Assembly: GCF_010993965.1 (NCBI RefSeq)
Contig: NZ_WIXM01000015.1
Location: forward strand, 1-64,000
Reading direction: 5' to 3'
DNA: 64,000 nt
Origin: Gracilibacillus sp. YIM 98692
GTDB lineage: Bacteria > Bacillota > Bacilli > Bacillales > Amphibacillaceae
Part shown: one piece after another, positions 25,641-33,421 of the stretch
How the letters are laid out: every line of letters begins with the position of its first letter
How positions within the stretch are numbered: the first letter of the stretch is position 1
Translations under genes and position numbers: made by a program
The notes under the pieces: generated by a model
Seen by the model: the letters and a program-made list of their open reading frames with translations, nothing else
What the model was told of the DNA's origin: nothing
Database searches by the model: none

Positions 25641-26792
25641 ATGAATGTAGCTATTATTGGTTCTGGAGCTATTTCTTCAGCTCATATAAAAGCATATTTA
25701 CAATTCCCTGACAAATGTAACATTGCAGCAATTTGTGATATTTATACAGAGAAGGCAAAACAAAAAGTGGAAGAATTAGGGTTAGATGTTGATATTGTCT
25801 CAGACTATAAGGAATTATTAACTCGTGACGATATTTCTTTAGTTTCCGTATGTACCCCTCCATATACCCATGCAGATATTGCGGTTGATTGTCTAGACGC
25901 TGGAAAACATGTGTTAGTTGAAAAACCAATGGCTTCATCTTTAACAGAATGTGATGCAATGAATGAGGCGGCCAAACGAAATAATAGAGTGCTTTCCGTT
26001 GTAGCACAAAATCGTTTTACGAATCCAATGATGAAATTAAAGCACGTTCTAGATACAAAACTAATGGGAGATATTGTTCATACTCAAGTGGACTCTTATT
26101 GGTGGCGTGGTCATAGCTATTATGATTTATGGTGGAGAGGAACATGGGAAAAAGAAGGAGGCGGCTGTACGTTAAACCATGCCGTTCATCATATTGATAT
26201 TTTCCAATGGATGAATGGCATGCCAAGCGAAGTGACAGCTGTGACAAGTAATACATCTCATGATAACGCGGAGGTTGAAGATATTTCGGTTGCTATTTGT
26301 CGTTATGACAATGGGAGTTTAGCACAAATTACCAGTTCTGTAGTACATCATGGAGAAGAACAACAGCTCATTTTTCAAGGGAAAAATGCAAGGGTATCGG
26401 CTCCTTGGAAAGTGAAAGCCTCGTCAGCCCAAGAAAACGGCTTTCCAAAACCGGATCAGACATTAGAGGAAAAACTGCAAAAAGCTTATGATGAGCAAAG
26501 TGAATTGGAGTTTGAAGGGCATGCAGGGCAAATTTCAGATGTCTTAACAGCTATTAAAGATGAGAGACAGGTATTAATTGACGGGGAACAGGGAAGACAA
26601 ACATTAGAGTTGATAACGGCAATTTACGAATCGGCCAATGAAAATAAAACGGTCACTTTGCCATTAAATAAAAATAGTCGTTTTTATACAAGAGAAGGTG
26701 TTTTGCGCAATGCTAAACACTTCTATGAAAAGAAAAAAGCAGTGGAAAACTTTTCAGATAATAAGATCACAGTTGGTGGAGAGGGAAAGTAA
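25641..26792 (+). CDS. Gfo/Idh/MocA family oxidoreductase
   Basis: 383 residues: N-terminal Rossmann fold with GSGAISSAH, CTPPYTHADI and the family Lys motif VLVEKPMA near residue 95, then the Gfo/Idh C-terminal sheet with GGGCTLNHAVHHIDIFQWM carrying the conserved Asp and His. Such enzymes oxidise or reduce sugar hydroxyls with NAD(P). It is first in a two-gene unit with another Gfo/Idh, preceded by a cre-like site. Substrate probably a sugar, glycoside or inositol derivative of the surrounding polysaccharide pathway (inferred). Confidence 0.88.
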   Translation: MNVAIIGSGAISSAHIKAYLQFPDKCNIAAICDIYTEKAKQKVEELGLDVDIVSDYKELLTRDDISLVSVCTPPYTHADIAVDCLDAGKHVLVEKPMASSLTECDAMNEAAKRNNRVLSVVAQNRFTNPMMKLKHVLDTKLMGDIVHTQVDSYWWRGHSYYDLWWRGTWEKEGGGCTLNHAVHHIDIFQWMNGMPSEVTAVTSNTSHDNAEVEDISVAICRYDNGSLAQITSSVVHHGEEQQLIFQGKNARVSAPWKVKASSAQENGFPKPDQTLEEKLQKAYDEQSELEFEGHAGQISDVLTAIKDERQVLIDGEQGRQTLELITAIYESANENKTVTLPLNKNSRFYTREGVLRNAKHFYEKKKAVENFSDNKITVGGEGK

Positions 26793-26844
26793 AGAGCATT
26801 AATATGAAAAGGGATACAAAACATGTGTCATGCTTGGAGGGAAT

Positions 26845-27981
26845 ATGGTGAAAGAATGTAATGTAGGTATCATTGGATTCGGCATGCAAGGGAGAAAGTA
26901 TGCAGAAATGATTGGTAAAGGTGATGTAGCAGGAATGACGCTAAAAGCCATTGCTACAAGATCTGCTGTCAAACAACAAGAAGTAGAAAATCAATTTTCG
27001 GATGTTGATTTTTATCTAGATTATCATGACTTGCTAAAAAGCAGGGTAGTGGATGCTGTTATTATCTGTGTTCCTCATTATTATCATGCAGAGGTTGCAG
27101 CAGTAGCATTAGAAGAAGATGTACATGTGTTAGTGGAAAAACCATTGGGTGTTTATGCAAAGCAAGTCAAACCATTATTGGAATTGGCTAAAACGAAACC
27201 TAATGTAACCTTTGCTATCCTTTTTAACCAAAGAGCGAAACCCGTCTATCAAAAGCTAAACCAATTATTAGCAGATGGCGAGATTGGCAATATTCGAAGC
27301 TGGTCTTGGACGATGTCCACAGTGTGGAGACCACAAGCATATTATGATCAAAGCAAGTGGAGAGCGACTTGGAGTGGCGAAGGTGGAGGTGTTATCATCA
27401 ATCAAGGCTCCCACCAAATAGATCTTATTCAATGGCTGTTTGGTATGCCTGATTCTGTGTATGCTCATCTAAAATATGCTTCACAGCGAGATATCGAAGT
27501 GGATGATGATGCTACAGTCATGTTTACATATGATTCAGGTATGTCTGGGGTATTTTCAACAAAGACGCATGACTATTTTGGCTATGACTACTTAGAGGTT
27601 CATGGAGATAAAGGGAAGATTTATGTTCATGATAGTGAAAAAATTGTTTTAAGAAAACTTGCAGATAAAGAGCAGGAATGGAGTAAATCGATAGCAAATG
27701 ATCAAATAACAAGGATGCATAATGATCCAAATCAATTTAAAGAAAAAGTGATCGATTTTGGTGATGATAGCAGTAATCAATATGTTACAATATTTGAAAA
27801 TTTCGCGGAACATATTCAAAATGGGATTTCTTTAATCGCACCAGGTGAAGAAGGACTTCATAGTGTGGAAATGATTAATGCCATCTATTTAGCTGATTGG
27901 ACAAAACAAGAAGTTCGCATTCCTGTCGATCCGGACGATTATTATCAAAGAATGCAGCAATATATAGAGCAGCATGTTTGA
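26845..27981 (+). CDS. Gfo/Idh/MocA family oxidoreductase
   Basis: About 378 residues. Nucleotide motif IIGFGMQGRKYAEM, the EKPLG Lys motif, GGGVIINQGSHQIDLIQWLFG with the catalytic Asp/His pair. It differs clearly from its neighbour, so it is not a recent duplicate. An in-frame ATG at 26830 lies inside the likely ribosome site TTGGAGGG; ATG 26845 or GTG 26848 is preferred. The stop codon lies inside a rho-independent terminator. It probably works with the preceding gene on a sugar redox step. Confidence 0.86.
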   Translation: MVKECNVGIIGFGMQGRKYAEMIGKGDVAGMTLKAIATRSAVKQQEVENQFSDVDFYLDYHDLLKSRVVDAVIICVPHYYHAEVAAVALEEDVHVLVEKPLGVYAKQVKPLLELAKTKPNVTFAILFNQRAKPVYQKLNQLLADGEIGNIRSWSWTMSTVWRPQAYYDQSKWRATWSGEGGGVIINQGSHQIDLIQWLFGMPDSVYAHLKYASQRDIEVDDDATVMFTYDSGMSGVFSTKTHDYFGYDYLEVHGDKGKIYVHDSEKIVLRKLADKEQEWSKSIANDQITRMHNDPNQFKEKVIDFGDDSSNQYVTIFENFAEHIQNGISLIAPGEEGLHSVEMINAIYLADWTKQEVRIPVDPDDYYQRMQQYIEQHV

Positions 27982-28006
27982 GAGGACTGTACCTCTCTTT
28001 TTTTTT
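27980..28006 (+). terminator. terminator overlapping the Gfo/Idh stop codon
   Basis: GAGAGG and CCTCTC with a short loop, then nine T. The stem begins within the TGA stop codon. Confidence 0.8.
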
Positions 28007-28135
28007 GGCTTGAATACGAAATATTTGAAAGGCAATACAGGTTATTGTCAGGTTTTGTCGATTTTTATGGTGACTTTTGTAAAGAAAACTGATAAAATAT
28101 TTCAGTGCATTTTATACTGTTGTTTTTATTGGGGG

Positions 28136-28168
28136 AACAGTAATAGGAGGTGTTCTATTACTGTTTTT
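28136..28168 (+). terminator. terminator-like hairpin upstream of nhaC
   Basis: AACAGTAATAG pairs with CTATTACTGTT, followed by TTT. It lies 15 bases before a family A repeat in a 374-base gap. It may be a leader attenuator or a leftover terminator; I cannot tell which. Confidence 0.55.
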
Positions 28169-28182
28169 CTGTGTGATTAGCT

Positions 28183-28330
28183 TTTATCACGGTGAACAAT
28201 CGTCCAGAAGATCTCCACTTCAAGACTTAGAATAATAAAAAAAGTATAGGTGGGGAGACGGACGTTAGCACTCTGATAAGTTTCGCTAGCCATCAGTGGG
28301 TGATAAAGAATCCCCCACTGATGGAAGTTA
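28183..28330 (+). repeat. dispersed structured repeat family A, copy A
   Basis: Starts TTTATCACGGTGAACAATCG, ends with hairpin CCATCAGTGGG/CCCACTGATGG. P1 has CACTCTGATAAG where other copies have CACCCTGATAAG, a change that keeps pairing through G-U. The apical stem TCTCCAC/GTGGGGAGA differs in sequence from other copies but still pairs. It lies directly upstream of the nhaC ribosome site. Confidence 0.8.
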
Positions 28331-28355
28331 TTTCATATATTGGAGGTACGAAAAG

Positions 28356-29906
28356 ATGGAAGGGACAATTTATTCCTTAATCCCTGCTGTGCTAATGTTA
28401 ATACTTGTTCTTTTGACGAGGAAACTATTGCTGTCACTCGGAACGGGTATTGTGGTCGGTGCTCTTTTGATACACGAATTTAGAGTGATGGCAACATTGG
28501 AGCAGATATGGATTGTTTTTCGAGATATATTTTACGGTGAAAATGGCTGGAACCTCAGCAATCTCTACCTTTTAGCTTTCTTAATTTTATTAGGTATGAT
28601 GACGGTTGTAATGACCGCTTCAGGTGGAAGTAAAGCCTTTGGTGAATGGGCGATTCAAAAAGTAAAAACGCGCCGTGGTGCACAACTCATACCCTCTTTG
28701 TTAGGTGTGTTTATTTTTATTGATGATTATTTTAATAGTTTAGCGGTTGGACAGATTGCAAGACCTGTAACGGATCGATACAAAGTATCACGTGCAAAGC
28801 TTGCCTACTTTATTGATTCCACTTCTGCACCTATCACCGTCATAACACCAATTTCCAGCTGGGGAGCTTATATTATTGGAACATTGGGATCAATATTTAT
28901 TACGTTAGAAGTTACGGAGTTTCAACCACTCGAAGCCTTTGTTAAAATGGTTCCATTTAATATGTATGCATTTGCAGCTATGTTACTTGTCTTTTTAGTT
29001 GTTATGTTTAATATAGATATTGGATCTATGAAAACACATGAAAAAAGAGCTGTAAAGACAGGAGAATTACTAGATCCGAATAAGCCAAAAATGGCAAGCG
29101 ATGACCAAACAGCATCTCAGGTAAACAAATATGGCAAAATATATCACTTGCTTATTCCTATTCTAGTGCTTATTTTGACCACTGTTTCAGCGATGTTTAT
29201 TACTGGTTATGCAGCAACAGGTCAAGAAGCAACTATCTTAACCATGTTTGAGAACACAGATGTTAACTTTTCATTATTTATTGGTGGATTATTATCCGTA
29301 ATGATTGCTTTTATTATGTATGTGATGCTACCTGGTGCGAAAACTTCCTCATGGAAAGTTATCACGGACGGGACACTTTCAATGCTTCCAGCTATTTATA
29401 TTTTAATATTGGCATGGATGATTGGTTCGATCATTGATGTGATCGATACAGGAGGTTATTTGGCTTCTTTAGTAGAGCAACTTGCTTTTAATGTAAATTA
29501 TTTAGCACTGTTACTATTTGTTGTGGCAGGTTTTATGGCGTTAGCAACAGGGACATCCTGGGGAACGTTCGGTATTATGCTTCCAATTGCTGCACAAATT
29601 GCTGTAGTATATGATGTGGAATTAATTTTACCTGCGATGGCAGCTGTATTAGCAGGATCTGTATTTGGAGATCATTGTTCGCCAATTTCAGATACGTCGA
29701 TTCTATCTTCTACTGGTGCAGGGTCTAATCATATTGATCATGTGATGACACAACTACCATATGCCTTCATTAGTGCCTTTGCTTCTATAATGGGCTATTG
29801 GGTATTCGGTTTGACAGGTCAAGTACTATTATCGTTAATCGTCACTTTGTTTATGGTAACAGTAACGGTGATCTTGATTAAAATGATCCAAAGTAAGTCC
29901 ACATAA
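28356..29906 (+). CDS. NhaC-family Na+/H+ antiporter
   Basis: 516 residues with about 11 membrane segments. Family motifs are IFIDDYFNSLAVGQIARPVTD, DSTSAPITVITPISSWGAYI and FGDHCSPISDTSILSSTGAG. It exchanges sodium for protons (or an organic substrate pair, as in malate/lactate-type relatives), fitting a salt- or alkali-adapted host. ATG 28356 follows GGAGGT by eight bases; the 20-codon in-frame extension runs through the repeat and is discarded. Confidence 0.88.
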   Translation: MEGTIYSLIPAVLMLILVLLTRKLLLSLGTGIVVGALLIHEFRVMATLEQIWIVFRDIFYGENGWNLSNLYLLAFLILLGMMTVVMTASGGSKAFGEWAIQKVKTRRGAQLIPSLLGVFIFIDDYFNSLAVGQIARPVTDRYKVSRAKLAYFIDSTSAPITVITPISSWGAYIIGTLGSIFITLEVTEFQPLEAFVKMVPFNMYAFAAMLLVFLVVMFNIDIGSMKTHEKRAVKTGELLDPNKPKMASDDQTASQVNKYGKIYHLLIPILVLILTTVSAMFITGYAATGQEATILTMFENTDVNFSLFIGGLLSVMIAFIMYVMLPGAKTSSWKVITDGTLSMLPAIYILILAWMIGSIIDVIDTGGYLASLVEQLAFNVNYLALLLFVVAGFMALATGTSWGTFGIMLPIAAQIAVVYDVELILPAMAAVLAGSVFGDHCSPISDTSILSSTGAGSNHIDHVMTQLPYAFISAFASIMGYWVFGLTGQVLLSLIVTLFMVTVTVILIKMIQSKST

Positions 29907-29953
29907 TTTAAAGCATCGGGTGGTGACAGACATCGCTCATTTACGGAAATGGT

Positions 29954-29983
29954 TTGACTTTTTTGTAAGATTGTTGCTAAACT
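29954..29983 (+). promoter_or_regulatory. candidate promoter of the SMR pair
   Basis: TTGACT, 18 bases, TAAACT in the gap after nhaC. The predicted leader of about 70 bases contains one long hairpin. Confidence 0.5.
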
Positions 29984-30006
29984 TTTTTAAATGGATAAAT
30001 ACTCTA

Positions 30007-30038
30007 AGCCTAGGGGATACGTATCTCTTAGGCTTTTA
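30007..30038 (+). terminator. long leader hairpin before the SMR genes
   Basis: AGCCTAGGGGATA pairs along its full length with TATCTCTTAGGCT, followed by a weak TTTTAT tract. It could end nhaC transcription or attenuate the SMR genes. It has one hairpin only and a CG loop, so it is not a guanidine-II riboswitch. Confidence 0.5.
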
Positions 30039-30060
30039 TACATGAAGGGGGAAAGGAGCT

Positions 30061-30402
30061 TTGTATGTAGAATGGTTGAAAGTATTTATAGCTGCAATTT
30101 TTGAAGTGTTGTGGGTAATTGGGTTAAAGCATTCCGATCATTTCTTAGATTGGATAGGGACAGTGGTAGCTATTTTTATTAGCTTCTATTATCTGATTAT
30201 GGCAGGAAGAAAACTTTCTGTTGGCACAGTGTATGCCGTTTTTGTTGGGCTTGGAACTACTGGTACGGTTTTATCTGAAATTGTATTTTTTAAAGAGCCT
30301 GTAAGTTATATCAAGTTAATACTAATTGGAATTCTGCTGATAGGTATTATTGGATTGAAATGGACTTCTGATTTAGAGTTTAAAAAAGGTCGTGAGATAT
30401 AA
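30061..30402 (+). CDS. SMR family exporter subunit (YkkC-like)
   Basis: 113 residues, four membrane helices. The helix 1 motif [18 protein letters not shown] contains the essential Glu and the Trp and Lys typical of Gdx-type (guanidinium exporter) rather than EmrE-type small multidrug proteins. TTG 30061 is the only workable start; an ATG two bases further on meets a stop at once. It is coupled to the next subunit by a one-base overlap (TAATG). The longer, charged C-terminus is usual for one half of a hetero-dimeric pair. Confidence 0.85.
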   Translation: MYVEWLKVFIAAIFEVLWVIGLKHSDHFLDWIGTVVAIFISFYYLIMAGRKLSVGTVYAVFVGLGTTGTVLSEIVFFKEPVSYIKLILIGILLIGIIGLKWTSDLEFKKGREI

Positions 30403-30716
30403 TGGCGTGGTTTGTCTTAATAGGTGCAGGGTTGTTCGAAATGTTTGGTGTGATGATGATTAATCAATGGCATGTGTCCAAAAAAATAATTCATCTATTA
30501 TCGATGTTAGGTAGTTTTTTATTAAGTTTTATTTTATTAGCCATTGCTTTAGAAACTTTACCAATGGGGACGGCATACGCTATTTGGACAGGAATTGGTG
30601 CTGCAGGTGGTGCCATAGTTGGAATGCTATTCTATCAAGAATCTACAGATTGGAAAAGAATATGTTTTATTGCTTTAATTATTAGTGCTGTAGCAGGTTT
30701 AAAATTGATAGATTAA
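30402..30716 (+). CDS. SMR family exporter subunit (YkkD-like)
   Basis: 104 residues, four helices, with LFEMFGVMMIN for the helix 1 Glu and ETLPMGTAYAIWTGIGAAGG, the highly conserved helix 3 segment. It is paired with the preceding gene; such pairs assemble in opposite orientation to export guanidinium or small cations. No guanidine riboswitch is visible upstream, so the substrate is open. Confidence 0.87.
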   Translation: MAWFVLIGAGLFEMFGVMMINQWHVSKKIIHLLSMLGSFLLSFILLAIALETLPMGTAYAIWTGIGAAGGAIVGMLFYQESTDWKRICFIALIISAVAGLKLID

Positions 30717-30839
30717 ATTTTTGTATATGACATGAATATGGGTAAAAAAATCTTTTACAAAAATTTTACTATCTCTACATGGCAGATTAATATCCATTCG
30801 TTACTATTATAGATATTATAAATAATAGGAGTGGATAAA

Positions 30840-32720
30840 GTGAGCAGGATTATTTATGTCTTTATCATGTTATGTTTCTTTTTATTTAGTAATCCAACTA
30901 TGACATTAGCATCTGAGGAAATGACCTATTACACCACGAACGAAATTAGCTTGTCAGTAGAATTTGCGGGGAGATTTGATAGTCAAACACCTATTGATGA
31001 AGGTGGAACGGAAATTGTTGCGTATGATTCAAATACATATCATGCTTTTTCTGTAAATGGTGCAGATCAAACACTAGATATTTTGGACTTGTCTGGCTTA
31101 GAAAATGGTAATGAAAAGATTCCTCTCGTTGAGAAAATACATTTGAGTGATTTCGGTGTGGATGCTGGGGATTTAACAAGTGTTGCCATTCATCCAGATG
31201 GGGGATATATTGCTGCAACTATTCCTGCGCCAATTAAAATAGAAGCCGGAAGTGTTGTATTAATGACGACTGAAGGAGAAGTAATAACATCCATTTTGGT
31301 AGGAGCATTGCCGGATATGGTGACCTTTACACCAGATGGAAATAAAATTTTAGTTGCAAATGAAGGGGAGCCAAATGAAGACTATACGGTTAATCCTGAA
31401 GGTTCTGTAAGTATTATTGATGTGTCGAATGGAGTGGGAGAAGGTACTTCTTTAACAGCAAAAAAGGTTTCTTTTGCAGAAGACATTTTAGAAGATAATA
31501 TTCGCAAAGTGCATGCTGAAAGTACGCATCCAGAAGATCTGGAGCCAGAGTATATTGTGATAGATGATAATAGCCAATTCGCATATGTAGCATTACAAGA
31601 GTCGAATGCTATAGCAAAACTAGATATTGAAAAGGAAGAGTTTACGAAAGTTAAAAATTTAGGATATAAAGATTTCTCTAAGAAGCAGAACAAGTTAGAT
31701 GCTTCCAATGATGACGATGAAATCAATATTCGTAATTGGCCTGTTCTTTCTCCATATCAGCCAGATGGAATGAAGTTTATTCATATCGAAGGTCAAGACT
31801 ACATTTTAACTGCAAATGAAGGGGATGCACAAGATTGGGATGGTTTTTCAGAAGAAACAGGAGTCGAAGACCTGGCTTCTGAAGATAAATATGATTTAAA
31901 CGCTGATTTATTCGATGGATATACACAAGAAGAGTTGGATCAACTGATTGAAAATGGTTTGTTTGATGAAGATCAGTTAGGCGCCTTAGGAACATCTACA
32001 TCACATCCAGTTACGGAAGAAGGGAAGTATGAAGCGGTATACAGTTATGGAGGACGTTCCTTTTCTATTTGGAATGCAGATACATTAGAACAAGTATATG
32101 ATAGTGGTTCTGAATTTGAAGAATTAATGGCTTCTTTTGAACCTACTTATTTTAACTCAGATAATGATGCAGATACGTTTGACTCCAGAAGTGATAATAA
32201 GGGTGTGGAGCCAGAAAGTGTAACAACTGGTCATGTTAATGGTACTGACTATGCATTTATAGGTTTAGAGCGACAAGGCGGCATTATGGTTTATAATCTT
32301 TCTGACCCTTTAAACCCATCTTTTGACTCTTACTTCTCTTCACGAGTTTTTACTGATTTAGATACTGATGTGACAAAGGAAAGTGGAGATGTAGCACCAG
32401 AAGGGCTAACTTTTGTGAACGCAGACCAAAGCCCAACAAGTAAACCATTACTACTAGTAGCGCATGAGGTTAGCGGAACAATTGCAACTTACGAGTTAGG
32501 AGAGTCATCGGACTTAAACAATGCAGCAGACGATCAATCAACAACAGAAAAAGAAGGAGTCAAAGATACGCCAGAAAACTCTACAGAAGAAAATGAACTT
32601 CCAAATACTGCTACAACCTTATTTAACTGGATGTTAGCAGGATTTGTTATAATAGTGATTGGCATGGTGTTGTATGTGCTATATGGAAAGAAAAGTGCTG
32701 CTTTAACAAAGAAGAAGTAA
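30840..32720 (+). CDS. LPNTA-anchored choice-of-anchor I surface protein
   Basis: 626 residues. Signal peptide (IIYVFIMLCFFLFSNPTMTLASE), then a beta-propeller-like choice-of-anchor I domain with repeated motifs such as SVAIHPDGGYIAA, FTPDGNKILVANEGEPNED and SYGGRSFSIWN, an acidic low-complexity linker, the sorting signal LPNTA about 40 residues from the end, a hydrophobic helix and KKSAALTKKK. It is probably fixed to peptidoglycan by the class D sortase encoded 22 kb away, since LPNTA is that class's signal. GTG 30840 follows AGGAG by eight bases. Enzymatic role unknown; many relatives are predicted phosphoesterases. Confidence 0.82.
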   Translation: MSRIIYVFIMLCFFLFSNPTMTLASEEMTYYTTNEISLSVEFAGRFDSQTPIDEGGTEIVAYDSNTYHAFSVNGADQTLDILDLSGLENGNEKIPLVEKIHLSDFGVDAGDLTSVAIHPDGGYIAATIPAPIKIEAGSVVLMTTEGEVITSILVGALPDMVTFTPDGNKILVANEGEPNEDYTVNPEGSVSIIDVSNGVGEGTSLTAKKVSFAEDILEDNIRKVHAESTHPEDLEPEYIVIDDNSQFAYVALQESNAIAKLDIEKEEFTKVKNLGYKDFSKKQNKLDASNDDDEINIRNWPVLSPYQPDGMKFIHIEGQDYILTANEGDAQDWDGFSEETGVEDLASEDKYDLNADLFDGYTQEELDQLIENGLFDEDQLGALGTSTSHPVTEEGKYEAVYSYGGRSFSIWNADTLEQVYDSGSEFEELMASFEPTYFNSDNDADTFDSRSDNKGVEPESVTTGHVNGTDYAFIGLERQGGIMVYNLSDPLNPSFDSYFSSRVFTDLDTDVTKESGDVAPEGLTFVNADQSPTSKPLLLVAHEVSGTIATYELGESSDLNNAADDQSTTEKEGVKDTPENSTEENELPNTATTLFNWMLAGFVIIVIGMVLYVLYGKKSAALTKKK

Positions 32721-32734
32721 ATCTTATAATAAGC

Positions 32735-32768
32735 AGAGGGCATTCCATAATTAATGGAATGCTCTTTA
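32735..32768 (+). terminator. terminator after the surface protein gene
   Basis: AGAGGGCATTCCAT pairs with ATGGAATGCTCT, followed by TTATT. The 700-base gap 32721-33421 also holds a family A repeat, a family B repeat, a GC-rich palindromic repeat, a third hairpin and the importer control region; no gene is seen. Confidence 0.75.
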
Positions 32769-32782
32769 TTACCCTATCAGCA

Positions 32783-32881
32783 TTTATCAAGGTGAACAAT
32801 CGTCCGTAAGCCTCCTACTGCAAGAATTAGAATAATGAAAGAAGCATCAGTGGGGATCCACTGATGGAAGTCTCTCTTTAT
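32783..32881 (+). repeat. dispersed structured repeat family A, copy E (short form)
   Basis: TTTATCAAGGTGAACAATCG through AGAATAATGAAAGAAG, then directly the end hairpin CATCAGTGG/CCACTGATG and GAAGTCTCTCTTTAT. The returning strand of P1 and P2 is absent, so this copy is an internal deletion. It abuts family B copy 2. Confidence 0.75.
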
Positions 32882-32996
32882 CTCGTGTTACAGATGAAGT
32901 GAATTCGACGTAGATACCAGGATTAGGAAGATAGATAAGGGCAGCTTCGTCTCTAACTTTGCCAAAGGCTCGTCAATAGACGAGTTTTCTTTATAA
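32879..32996 (-). repeat. dispersed repeat family B, copy 2
   Basis: Reverse complement of 12603-12720 with scattered differences. On the plus strand it ends in CTCGTC/GACGAG plus TTTTCTTT (32969-32992), a working terminator shape. Confidence 0.8.
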
Positions 32997-33104
32997 GAGA
33001 AGAAAGCATAAAAATAGTACACAAAAGCTATAAACTACGACATAACTTTTGTTTAGGCTTCCTACCTTTCTTCTTTGGAAATAGTGTTGGAATACGCTCC
33101 GACA

Positions 33105-33190
33105 ACATACTTCGCTTTCCGCGGGCACGGCCTCAGCCTCCCGTGATGCAAAGAACGCTTCTTCCGGGGTCTTCGGACTTGTGCAGTTCC
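33105..33190. repeat. GC-rich palindromic repeat, copy
   Basis: Contains CTTCGCTTTCCGCGGGCACGG followed by CCTCAGCCTCC and CCGGGGTCTTCGGA, the same blocks as at 53026-53291. It is of a type common between genes in Bacillaceae. Confidence 0.6.
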
Positions 33191-33234
33191 ACTATGGAAT
33201 AAAAAATGAATGGTACATAGTATAAGAAAACTAA

Positions 33235-33280
33235 GGCTTTCGCCATTCAGACTTGGCGATAAGCCAAGTTTTTCTTTATT
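33235..33280 (+). repeat. hairpin repeat family C, copy 1 (terminator-like)
   Basis: GGCTTTCGCC, then ACTTGGC/GCCAAGT with loop GATAA and TTTTTCTTTAT. The same hairpin and tail occur at 54614-54641. It has the form of a terminator on the plus strand. Confidence 0.65.
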
Positions 33281-33338
33281 TACTATAATCCATTTTCTTA
33301 CTATAAAAAATTAATATAAGAAACCTAAGAAATTTTAA

Positions 33339-33388
33339 GTAAGCCCTTACTTTTCTTTATTCATGTGTAAAGGCTTACAATATAGAAT
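33339..33388 (+). promoter_or_regulatory. promoter with paired palindromic operators before sugar-binding protein
   Basis: GTAAGCCCTTAC (33339-33350) and GTAAAGGCTTAC (33367-33378) are each palindromic and are inverted copies of one another, 28 bases apart. A promoter TTCATG-17-TAGAAT (-10 at 33383-33388) places the second site in its spacer. The arrangement resembles LacI/CcpA-type or dimeric regulator sites. The binder is not known; candidates are CcpA or the YesN-type regulator downstream. Confidence 0.55.
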
Positions 33389-33421
33389 AGAATTATCAAA
33401 TAGGAAAGGGGTATTAAGCAC

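Noticed and set aside
27974-28180. 68-codon frame after the second Gfo/Idh gene
   Set aside because: It starts inside a terminator stem and crosses a second hairpin; no ribosome site.
28296-28355. 20-codon N-terminal extension of the NhaC-type antiporter
   Set aside because: It translates the family A repeat; the proper ribosome site and Met lie after it.
30007-30038. Guanidine-II (mini-ykkC) riboswitch
   Set aside because: That class needs two hairpins with ACGR loops; only one fully paired hairpin is present.
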